64,000 nucleotides of DNA, taken from assembly GCA_028023455.1 (NCBI GenBank), contig JAQFVV010006199.1, forward strand, positions 2,606,001 through 2,670,000, read 5' to 3'. Origin of the DNA: Epiperipatus broadwayi. Lineage: Eukaryota > Onychophora > Udeonychophora > Euonychophora > Peripatidae. Shown piece by piece: positions 20,294 through 31,836 of this stretch (positions within the stretch are counted from its first letter, which is position 1; each line of letters begins with the position of its first letter). The notes beneath the pieces were generated by a model. It was not told the DNA's origin, ran no database searches, and worked only from the letters and a program-made list of their open reading frames with translations. Made by a program: the position numbers and the translations under genes.

Positions 20294-23200
20294 GTATAAC
20301 ATGTTTATATAATTATAAATGATAATATTATGAAAATTTATAATTTATGCTAGTTTGTAGAATCCTGTAAGCAAATATGAATAGTTAATGGATGCCAGAT
20401 GGTAATAACAACTAGATCTCCAGTTAATTTATGTCTTCTGATTTTTTCAAGAACAAGTACTGAATTGTGAATATCTATGTAATAACACATCTTTATTTTT
20501 ATTATGCTAATCAAGCTATACTTATCCCTTATAATGGTACCCAAGCTTAAGTGGATTATTATTTTTAAAGCAGAATTTAAATGTAAGCTAGGGGAATCAC
20601 ATGATGGCTTTTGTGTATGTCTGTGAATAAACTTTCACAAGATTTTGTATTTATGTAATATCTCTTATGTTAAAAAAAGGAACGGGTTTGAACCACACTC
20701 AATGTACAAAAATGTTTGAATGAATTCAAATGATTTTTTATACAAAATTCTAGTCAATATTTTTTTATTATTGATGACAATAACAATGAATACTAAAATA
20801 TTTAAAAATATATGAGATAGGCATGTTCAGAAATCCAAATTTTTTTTTATAAAATTAGTAGAGATTATCTTTGTAGAATAATGAACTCTTAATTCTTGAA
20901 TGTAACATTTTTTATTATCGTTATAAATCTATGAATAGATTACGCTTTTTTTCACTCTTATTCTATAAATTTCATTACTACAAGACATCTTTAATAATTG
21001 ATTTTATTTTGGTAATTGTGCTGAGAATTTTCATACGAGACAAAAATAGATTTTATAAATTCTTATTGAAAAATGTCCTCTAAAATGAGATTTAAAAAAG
21101 TTTTTCATTTTTTTTTTTTTTTTTGTAATACTTTTGATATTCAAGGTGCACATAGCTATTTAATGACAGATATTTTAACAATGTCACAATTTTTTTTATA
21201 TTATTGGGCAAACTATAGTGCTAAGAATATAAAACATTCACTGACTAATAATAAAAGTGTGCTACTAAGAATATAAATCAGTCACTAACCAATGATAAAA
21301 GTAAAAAACAATTTTAAGTATCTTTTTGTATTCTGTCTTAATGTTAATCTTCTTTATTATTGACTGATCAATTTTATTTTTTGTTTGCACATTATATAGC
21401 AAAGAATATAGGAATTACGAGGAAGAGGAAATGAAAAACCAAGAAGACTTGAGAACAATTAAAAAAAAGGGAAAAAAGTAATTATAAATAGTTTTATGAA
21501 TCACACTATTAAAATTACTATTATTGATTTCATTGAGAGACGACATTAGATGATATATGTAATAATCAAAACTTCTTTCAATGGCAAGTTTACAATTTAA
21601 TATTTGGCCATTTTTTTTATATTTAAATATCATATTTCACAATGTGGTCAGTAGAAGGTACTTTGATGTTCTGAATTATGTATTTTTAGTGAAAATAGTG
21701 ATATATATATATTAAGGCTATAACCTTAAGAAAATAGTGTTAAATTATTGTTGAGATGATAACAAAAACAGTGAAGTAGAAAGGATTTTTACAATAATCA
21801 AACTTAATAGTGAATTTTTTTTCTATATATTTGTATAAGAAATCGTTTAAATATGAAGAGAATATATTTTAGCCACATAATTATAAAGATTGGTAAAAGA
21901 CAATAGATGAGTTGGTTAGAGGAAAAGAAATGAAATAATGGAAAATAAATATGAATGGAAAAAATAATAAAGAATTATATACGAATAAGAAATGTATAAA
22001 AACATAAATGGATGTATGATAATGGTAGGGAGAATTTATTGTTTGTTACAAGGGCAGGAGTTTGGAATACCAGAAAAAAAGACAAAAATGGCGTAAGAAT
22101 TTAAATTATAAATTTGATTAAAGACAAGAAAATTTGTAGAGAAAGTAGGAAGAAGAGAATATGATAAGTTTGGAGGGGGGGGGTATTGGAAAAGAAATTT
22201 ATCAGTGTTGGTAAAATGATTTAGTGATTGTAGATTGGAAAGGGATAATAGTAGAGAAAAGGTCACTGAGTTTTTTGTAGTATATTAGGAGTTTTAGAGG
22301 AAAGGAATATTTAATTTGGCGAACAGGGTTCTCGTTCACATGGCCTATGCATAGAAATTTCTGAGTCCATCTAAAAGATTTTTTACATTCTGTTACATAA
22401 GTTAGAGCTCTTTAATGAATTATAAAAATGATAAATAGAGTTTGAAATATAAAATATCTTTTTATTATCTTTATTAATGATTGGCCGTTTCGAGTTTGTC
22501 ATATGATCAAAAGGGGATTTATTTATTTTTATTTCTGAAATTAAGGAAGCTTAGCAATGTATCAATTTCTTAGATAAACAGATGCATTTTGTGGGCATTA
22601 TTTGCCTTTATTTATTTGGCTTATGGGATCAATTGTGTTCTACATTATAGGAAATTATATAATCTTAAAATATATTGTCTCTATGGCATTGAATAATGTG
22701 GACAATATGATTTTATTTGATATTCTAATTACTACTATAATGTTTTTAAGAATTTTTAAGAAAAACAGGTTTTCGTTATATTAAGACTTGATAATAAACT
22801 TGCCTACAAATAATGAATCTCTTGAAAAGATTAGAATAAGTCAAATAAATGTGTTTTATAAAAAGCAATTTAAATCTCAGTTTAACAAATTGGTTAATAA
22901 GTCATTATTCATTTGAATAAATTAAATTATTTTATATTTTTATTAATTTGATAATTTTTTCCTGCAGTTGTTTATATTAATCAGTCATTTATTTTATTTT
23001 TATAACTATTTACATTTTAATTAATTCTAAATGTTTATTTATCTTTTCATCAAATAATGTAATTGTTATAGACTTTTGTTATCTTTTCATAATACTCAAT
23101 TATAATGAGTTTATAAGAATTACATTTTAATTGTAAATAAAATGAACTTTTTAAAAAAAAAAGAAATATTCAATAACAATTAGCTACTTTGATGAACATA

Positions 23201-25259
23201 GTTCCATTTTTGTTAGAGTTTAGCCTGCAGTAAAATTCATAGATGTAATGACAAAGCAAAGATAATTCTCTTTCAAGGATGACCAAATTTGTTTAATATA
23301 AGAGCCACATAAACTTTAGATGATTGAGAATCTCAAGTCAGAAATATATATGAAAAATAATTATTTTTATTGTTACATGTTACAAAATTTTTATATAAAC
23401 ATTAAAAACATATTTATAATAATTTTTATTCATATGAGATATTTGTAAATTGTTAATTTTTGTATTAGTTTAAGTATATAACAAATGATTTCCAAATTCT
23501 TACAAATTGTTGTTTTAACTATATTAAACATATTCAATGTAGAAGTGAATTATAAAAATATTTAAATAAAGTATGTACACGTTTGCATTATATTATAATG
23601 AAATAAGACTACAATAATAAAATAAAAGAGTTAAAAACATGTATTTTTAATATTTATTTAATTTAATAAATATCTGATCAAAACATACAGGAAAATATTT
23701 AAATCAATGAAATTAGATATTTATTTTAATTGTGATACAATAAAGAGCTTAGCCAATATATTTCAATGAGCTACATGGAAAATTATGGTTTGATCATCTC
23801 TGTCTATGAAAGCTCACAAAGAAATCTGTTAGAAGAGGGAAATAATATTAATACATTTTTAATATTTGGTTTCACAATTGCAAGAAAATTTAGCTAAGTT
23901 TTATCAAATTGATATTCATATGTTACCATTAAGAAGTCAGATATTGATGAAAATTAATGAAATATGTGTAGATTAACTGGCTTTATGTTATGGTCATATA
24001 TTTTAGAATAATTTTTTTTTAACACATTGACTTTTATAAGAGAAACTTAATTGTTGGATAAGCAAGAAAATAAAGAACTAAAAGAAAAATGAGTTGTAAT
24101 ACTAAGAAGGATACTATAAAATTTTGCATCTAATTTAAGTGCAAATTTGAAGATGTTCATGGTATAATAATTATCATCACACCCATTTGCAATATCTATA
24201 TATATGTATGTTAAATTTTTTTTTTAGGTAACTAAAGATTTTTTAATTAAATTTAGAATTTTTCATTTAGTCAACTTAGTTATTTGATATTTTTAATAGA
24301 TTAATAAAGATCTCAAAATAATCTGAAAGTGGTTGAGTGAGAGTTGATGTATATGGATGTAATGTGGTGCAGCTTGTATTATAGATATTAGTGATAATAT
24401 ATATCTATAGTATTGAAACCCCTGGTTTTTCCTTTTTATTTATAAAATAAGCTCATGATGGGACAAAAATAAGTAAAGAGATTGAGGAAACCTTTTGGAT
24501 TGATTAATTATCAAATTTATATACATATATGATACAACAAAATATAAGAGAGAATTATTTTTCTTTATATTATATAGAAGAATATATTTGTAGTGTTGAT
24601 TTTTTATTTATATTTAATTTTATTTATTTATTTTTAAATCCATATACAAAATTTATTTTGTCTGTAAAATTGTTTGAAAAACTTACTGAAAAGTTATTGC
24701 CATTTAATGCTATCCTGCAAAACGTACTATTTTCATTACATTTTTATGTATATGATTTGTCTAATGTTATGAAATGAACAGTCAAGTGAGCCTAATCAGT
24801 CAAAATGTTGTAAGTATTTAAAAAAAAAAACGAACAAAAATTCTGTGGATGCAGAACTCAAAATTTGCCATCACCATACATTTTAAATAGAGTTATAGTA
24901 AAACTGTTAATTTTTTTTATTAGAGCAATGTTTTGATATTTCTAGATAATCATTTTATTATTATTTAAACTTTTAAATTTGCTTTAATAATTGATTAAAT
25001 GTGATCATCTGAAATAATCATACTTTAATATAATAAAAAAACATAATTGAAAGATTTTTTAGTAGTTTTATTATAACATTGAACTTTGCCAAAGATAGTA
25101 TTAAAAGGATTTTATATTTTTTATTGAAATTAGAAACATCATAAGATAATTGCTTCAAGAATTTTTCATTTTAAAGTATAGTAGATTAATCATAGTGTAA
25201 TTATGTGAATTATTTCTGGAATTTTTTCATTACTTGATTTTTATTTATTTTCCCTATAG
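20294..25259 (+). other. Intron, 5.0 kb, inside the catalytic P-loop
   Basis: The intron separates the catalytic Cys from the rest of the P-loop (phase 2). It is very AT-rich. The only repeat recognised is a diverged CR1-like 3' fragment at about 21885-22400. The remaining sequence shows no coding or structured content that I can support. Confidence 0.85.
21885..22400 (+). mobile_element. Diverged CR1-like 3' fragment
   Basis: Around 22010-22070 the frame gives 'MYDNGRENLLFVTRAGVW', which matches 'IYDNSKESSLLFKARTGS' of the CR1-like copies at 11.9-13.7 kb and 41.5 kb. The end at about 22310-22400 ('ttggcgaacagggttctc' then 'catagaaatttctgagtcca...ttctgttacat') lines up with the conserved 3' UTR 'gtggctaacaggtttctctg ... 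gagattcctgattc ... cacat'. It is 5'-truncated, has many stops, and is more distant than the other copies, so it is an older subfamily. Confidence 0.6.
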
Positions 25260-25327
25260 TGCAGGTATTGGTCGGACAGGAACATTTATTGTTATAGATA
25301 TGATACTTAGTCAGATTAAAAGGATTG
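25260..25327 (+). CDS. SHP2/Corkscrew, PTP-domain exon 4 (rest of P-loop)
   Basis: A 68-bp exon. Its first base completes the Ser codon of HCS, and it then reads 'AGIGRTGTFIVIDMILSQI'. Thus the P-loop Arg that binds the phosphate is here, separated from the catalytic Cys by a 5-kb intron. Acceptor 'ttccctatag', donor GTAAGT, ending one base into a Gly codon. The residues after GTFIVID match arthropod Corkscrew (DMIL-Q-I) better than vertebrate SHP2. Confidence 0.96.
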
Positions 25328-27449
25328 GTAAGTAAATCTATAATTGTTTAATCATTGTTTAGTCTAACTGTATAATATGTTTAATTTTTTTTCAAATTTT
25401 ATTATTTAAGTTGTAAATTTTTATTTTAGTAAGAAATGTATAATGACTTTTTGGGATAATTCTTTTATTATGCTATTTTTTTCTTATTTTTGTACTTTTT
25501 TTTTTGTAATAAATTATAAATTGAAAAAACATTCATAATTAGCTTCATTATTTTTTTTTATTTTAGATATTTCAATTACTTTATGTGGCAAACTATTTGA
25601 AAATTATATAGAATTTTAAACTTGTTATTAAATTCTTTTTTTATTCTCTAGGAGAATAAGATTGTGAGTATATTGAATTGTTATGGCTTGCATTAAATGA
25701 AATACATAAGAAACGGAATTCTAAAAGCTTTTTTATTTTATGTGATTACAATTTCGTTATTAACTCTTCTTTATTTGTGAGTTAAAAATTATAGAAGGAT
25801 ATCAAACTGATGTTTTTTTTTTTTTCAGAATTTAGCAATGTTACATGCTTTTTATGGATTATCTAATAGCAAGATTTTCTATCAATAAAATATAGTGCAA
25901 CATGCTTAATTTATATTCATTTTTTTTGGTAGAATGATTTCTGATTAGAAGGCTAAAAAAAATAAAAGGCAGTATAAAACCATTTATGACCTTAAATATT
26001 AATTTTAGAAAAGTGTATTTTGAAATTAAATATCATGCTGTATTAAAAATAAGTCATTTTGAAGATAAATGCTAGTTAACATGTTTATTCAATTTTGAAT
26101 GGCTAGTATCAGCTAACAAGAGAATTTTAGAAAACATAATTGGCTATATTCATATAAAAAAATCTTCAAAAATAAACAGATCTTATTTTTAGATAAGTCT
26201 TTGAATTTAGATGCAGTGATTATTACAAATCAAATTATTTCCTTTGACAAATTTACTCTGATTTTATTAATATATATTGAAACCATAAGCTTAAAGTTCT
26301 CTACCTAAAGGCAAGATCAAGTAAATTCTTTATTAATATAGGGAAAGTTATCATCCTTTTAAAACAATATTTTTAGCATCTCAATATTTAGTGACATATC
26401 ATAATCTGGTTTTTACATTTTTAAAATGCTTAATTCTGTGGTCTAAATTTTAGACCCAAAATTAGCTATATATAAAATAATACTTTTCCCCCTAACCCCA
26501 TCAAGTTTTAAATTGTCATTTTATTGTCAAAAGAATTCTGGTCCTAATAGAACAATTTTTTACATGAATTGTTTATATATATATTTGAAACTATTGTCAA
26601 GAGTTATATACATTAATTTTGCATTGTAATTTATTGTAAATGATTTCATCCATTATGTTGGTTTATATTTTATTTTTGTATCCATTACAATTAAATATTT
26701 GTATTATTAAATTAAAAATGGCGAACTTGAAGTTATATTGAACTCAATCAGGACACATTAAGTGCTAATGAAAGTAGAAGCTTTCTTTGTTGTATACAAA
26801 TTGTATTTCTGCATACTCATAAGATTCATTATTTCATTTGCTATCATGGTTTTTATATTTTCTTCCTGATACAGTATAGTATTTATTTTATTAAGTGAAA
26901 AATAACAAACTTTAAATAGTGCAAGTTTTGCCAATATGCATGAAGAATCATAAAAATAAAGACTTTTTTTTATTTTTATGAATATAGTATATGTAATTAT
27001 GACTTTAAAATGTTTTAAATCTTAAAGGATCATATTTTTAATTGAGGTATAAAATTTGTTTAAAATGTCATTCAGATTTTTTTTTTTTTCAGCAAATAGT
27101 ATTTAATTTTTTTTTTTTGAATGTATAAAATCTTAAATCATGTTAAAGATCTTTTCATATTATGTTTTGTAATATGTAAATTATAAATAAGATTATTATA
27201 AATATATAAAACATTAGCAATCTGAAAATATCTAATTACTTAACTTGAAAACCAGACTTTTAAACATTGTATGTATTACTATTATATTACAATATATATA
27301 TATATATTAAAATGGAAATGTCTTCACAATAACATTTAATGATATGACATAGTATGGAGAAAAGAAATGATTAGAATTCTAAAGAATTCAACATTATTGT
27401 ATGTTATCAAAACATAAATATTGTTAAAAGCATAAATTGTAAAATTAAA

Positions 27450-28860
27450 TGTGTGCAACATCGATGTTTCATAGCATAAATATGAAAGTGTTTTTTATTG
27501 ATTACCATCTTTCATTTGATTATTTAGAAATTATTTAAAATAATCATATAAAATTAGTTAAGTAATATTTATTCTTATTTGAAATATTATTATTTTAAAA
27601 ATAAAAGGAAAAAATTGCAACTATTCTGCCTGTTTTATATCAAATATTAGTTTTACAGTGGCAAAAATGTGGAAAGGTAAATTAATGTAATGGTTTTTTA
27701 ACCAAATTTGTATTGTAAATAAATTCTATTAAGGTTGAATATACATTAAAATTGTTTATAAATTAAAGTTAATATTTAAATCATAAATCATTAATAAAAA
27801 TAAATGTTGACATTGATATTTCATAGCATGTTTATAAATACAAAAGTGTTTTTTTTTCTTATTTGCTGTCTTGCAGTTGATTATTTAAGGTTTATTTAAA
27901 ATAACTATGTAAAATTAAAATAAATAATATTTATTCTTATTTAGAAGTTATTATTTTAAAAATGAAGGAAGGAAATTGAGGGAGAAACTATTGTGTTTGT
28001 TATAATCAAATATTAATTTGCTACTTGTGCATTATCCTGTCTACCAAGGTTGGCAGACGATTTTTGTTTAAATACTTCCAGGGTCATACAATAAATGTTA
28101 AAAAACAAATGTTATGTTTCTATTTTTTTTTTTGTATTAATTACAAAAAAAAAAAAAGATAGAAATATTATAATTAATTATAATTAGCAATAATAAATAA
28201 AAAGAAAATATGTAAACCCCAGTGTCTATATATATTAAAACAGTAATCAAATCTTCTCACTTAGCCTTTATTAAAAAAATGCATATAAAGAATTTTCTTA
28301 TATTTTTATATATAAAGTGTAAATGCTGATGTCTATATATATTAAAACAGTAATCAAATATCCTCATTTACCTTTTATAAATAGTGCATATAAAAATGTT
28401 TCATGATTTATAAAGAAGGGTGAAGACATTTAATTACTGTTTTAATATATATAGACATCGACATTTATATGTATAATATTTACCATTTATTTATTATTAT
28501 TAATTATCATTAATTATAATATTTCCACATTATTATTTTTTTATATTAATATAAAAATAAAATATTATAAAATATATAAAAAAAAATTGAGATAAACTTT
28601 CTGAATGGAATTTATATGCTCCTGAAAGTGTATATTTAAACAAAAACCATCTGCCAAGCTTGATAGACAGGATAGTGCACCAATATTGTCAGTTTTATGA
28701 TGGCAAAAATATAGAAGGTAGAATCAGTGTGACAGTTTTATGTATAATTTATATTAAGGTTGAACATAGATGAAAATTGTTTTTAAATTAAAATTTAAAT
28801 CCTAAAATATTTGGATATATATAAGTTTTAAATATTAAAATTAATCAATTAGTTTGTTAC
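27450..28860 (+). repeat. Old direct repeat of about 350 bp, second copy split by a foldback element
   Basis: Copy 1 (about 27450-27780) and copy 2 (about 27805-28029 plus 28680-28800) share 'atcgatgtttcatagcat', 'ttatttaaaataa', 'aatatttattcttattt', 'tatcaaatatta', 'tggcaaaaatgtgg' and 'attaaggttgaa' in order. The second copy is broken at its 'aatatta' by the 650-bp foldback element, giving a relative age: the duplication is older than the insertion. Confidence 0.65.
28030..28679. mobile_element. Long foldback (terminal-inverted-repeat) element
   Basis: About 650 bp made almost wholly of two complementary arms of about 300 bp. The outer ends are GCATTATCCTGTCTACCAAG and, as reverse complement of the right end, GCACTATCCTGTCTATCAAG. 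Pairing continues through 'ttggcagacgatttttgttt' and on to inner 'ctatatatattaaaacagta' blocks, which occur twice in direct orientation on the left (28226, 28332) and once inverted on the right (28437). Possible 9-bp target duplication caaatatta/ccaatattg. No coding capacity. The superfamily is not clear; the length of the putative duplication would fit Mutator-like or hAT-like elements. Confidence 0.7.
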
Positions 28861-31253
28861 TGAAAACTTCATATTGACTTTTTTATGCATCAATTGAAAA
28901 TACAATTTTCACAGTAATTTAATAATGCATTATGATAAAAATAAAATTTTAAATGATCCGTAAATAAAAAACAAGCTAAGAAAATATAAAAAATTAGTGT
29001 GAAATAAAAAAAAAAAATTTAAACTTTTTTAAAGTTAATTATTTTAAATTTATTTATAAATTGTACCTATATGAATGTTACTTTTAAAACGAAAATATTT
29101 TTAATAGTGTAAACAAACATTGTATATTAAATAATGAAACAGATAAAATATAAACATATGTGACTGTCATTATTAATAACTTTTTTTCTGAAAATAGAAA
29201 TTCTTTAGTCATCCAATCCTATCTCTGATCTAGCCTTTCTTATATACATTAGAGAGTTAAATGTTTATGCTTGTTATGTAATGTTAGTATTGAAATTCTT
29301 TAAAAAAAATACAATATTGAAAAGATTTTTCAACACTATGCTTAACAAATTTTGTGAACTGAAATATAATTAAATAACAAAGTATTTTTATCAGATCAAA
29401 TTCAAATCAAAAAAGAAGAAACTATTATCTTTTTTTAAATTTCTCATTTATTAACAAAACAAAAAACAATTTAAAAGTGATGAATTAATAAAAGAAGTTA
29501 TATTGTTAGCTTTTGTTGGTTATAAAACTAAAATTGTAACAACAGCCATAAATATAATACAATTTTCAATAAAAACAGCATAAAGAAATCAGAGTTGGAA
29601 CAGGATACCTAAAAATGTATTTTTTTTTTTTCAAAATTGAATTTATCCACCAATATATTATACACACATCAGTGATTTTACAATTTTTCTGCAAAAAAAG
29701 AAATTATAAAATTTCTGTCACTATCAAATTAACTGAAAGATAAAGATTTATTTGATCTTTAAAAAATATACGGAAGAAATGCATTTATTTGAACCATAAT
29801 TGAAAATTTTGTCTTTAAAAAGACAAAACATAAGACAAAAATATTAATTTAATTAATCTCAAAAATATATTGAAGAAAATAATTTACTACTAGAAAAGTT
29901 AACCACAATTACAACATATAATGCATCGGTAATGAAAGGAAAAAAACAAACATTTATTATAATATGTAAACAAAATTGCTCAGTCTGCAAAATTTGTGTG
30001 ATATCACATTGTTCATCAAGAAATATGACAAAAATAATTTTTTTTCAATGTATGTAATACAAACTATGACAAAAATTCTAGAACTCCATAAAAGCAATTC
30101 AACATCTATTACTTAAATTGGAAAAATGATATTATAGGATTTGATCATCTTCCTAGTCATTGACTTAATGTAGGAGTACTACTTAAATTTGGTTTGTCTA
30201 AGAAAGTTTTAATGTCTAGGAATAAATCTTGATTTAATTTATTAAATTTTATTACTAAATTAACAGAAAATCCTAAATGAAGTAGCCAATTTAAAATTTG
30301 CAATGCTAAAATCATCATATAGCTTCAATAATAAAAGCAGAAATTTCATTCACAACAAAATTGATACTATAGAAATCTTATTTAATGAAAAATAATTTTA
30401 TTATGAGATTTAAACTGACAATAATATTTCTACTGCTCATTTTGCTGAGTATTTTGAGACACTCCTAAAAGGAATTTAGTTTTAGGTTTCAGTAATTTCC
30501 TAAATTGGGTTTGTGTATTTTTTATATGTCCTTTAATTTTTCCAAATAATTGCAACTTCTTTTAAATTAATTTTGTGGAGGACTTGGAATTGAAAATTAT
30601 AAATTTTAAAAACTGGGATAATTTTAAGATCATATAAGAATGATGAAGCATTCTGGAATTTAGTCAATGAATATGGTGATCCTTTATTAATAAAACGAGC
30701 TCTAAAAATGCACTCTTATTTTAACATATTCTTGTTAAAATTTTTTCCCAAATATCAAATACTTGAAATCTAAGGATTGAGCACAATTTACAAATTCTCA
30801 TTTAGATTATTGCTTGAGAACTGGACTTTTTAGTTGCATACCAAATTATAAGTTAATCAAAGATATACAATGCCAAATGTCACATTAATGTTTTCTTATA
30901 TAAATAAATGTAAAAGTCAGATATAAAACTGTGACTATTTCAAATATTTAAGTTTGGAATAGAATTTTGAAATAATGAAATGATTTAAATATATGTTAGA
31001 TATGCCTTTAATCACAATTCCACCCACCCTATAAAATTAGATAAAAGTTTTTTTTGTAATAAACCTATCATTTTGGATATTGTTCTTAATATAAAGATTG
31101 CTAACTCCTGACTTAGATTCATATTATCATTTGTATACATAAATATAAATATCTACAGTTTATATACTTTAATTATAGGGAAATGCTGAACTTCAAAATA
31201 TTTAATGCCACATTAAAGTTGCAATGTGGGGCAATTTCAAAAGAAATTTTTAA

Positions 31254-31836
31254 TTGCATAAAACATTTTCATATGATTTACTGAATTTAGGGTTCAGGCA
31301 ATCCACCATCGATAAAATAATTTTACACTTCCAGAGTAAACAGTTTAACACCCACATCAAACAAGATGAACCTAGATTATGGGTACCATACATCTCCAAT
31401 TTACATTCTATCCTCAATAACAGATATAAGCTTTGCTTCCGTCCCCGTCCCCCCAACTCCAACAATTTAATTAACAACACTAAAGACCAAACTTTGCTTT
31501 TATAAACCCTCCCATACAGTATACAATATTGCTTGTTCCAACAATAGCTGTAAAGGCTCATACTATGGGGAAAGCAGAGCATCTCTGTCCACATGATTGG
31601 TGCAACACAAATACTCATACAATAGAGCCCTCAATCATCCTTCCACCTATTCGGTTTTCTTTCAGTACCAGAACACAAGCCACCACGAGTGTATTCCAGA
31701 TAACCCCACAATCATGTGCAGAGAGAGACACAACCTCAAAAGAAAAGTTAAGAAAACCTTCTTCATCTTCAGAGACAAAGATGCCATAAACAGGAAAGAC
31801 ACATGCTATGCTTTATCGGAGAAATGGAATGTCTAG
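31254..31836 (+). pseudogene. Penelope-like element fragment: RT C-terminus + GIY-YIG endonuclease
   Basis: The frame at 31254 reads 'VPYISNLHSILNNRYKLCFR', the [LV]-P-[YF]-[IV] segment found C-terminal to the reverse transcriptase in Penelope-like elements. After a frame shift, the frame from 31519 is open to 31836. It begins 'VYNIACSNNSCKGSYYGESR' (the GIY and YIG strands, with VYN and YYG) and ends 'INRKDTCYALSEKWN', the characteristic N-R-x...L-S-x-x-W end of this endonuclease type. The fragment is 5'-truncated and frameshifted, hence inactive. Penelope-like elements are the proposed helpers of hammerhead retrozymes, which are present at 14.3 and 54.9 kb. Confidence 0.75.

Noticed and set aside
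24529-24777. 82-codon open frame in the P-loop intron.
   Set aside because: Low-complexity Phe/Ile/Tyr-rich translation with no splice-site support.
30170-30620. A stretch with 'STAHFAEYFETLL', reminiscent of the segment before the RT domain of non-LTR elements.
   Set aside because: The match is one short helix-like phrase, and no RT motif follows on either side.
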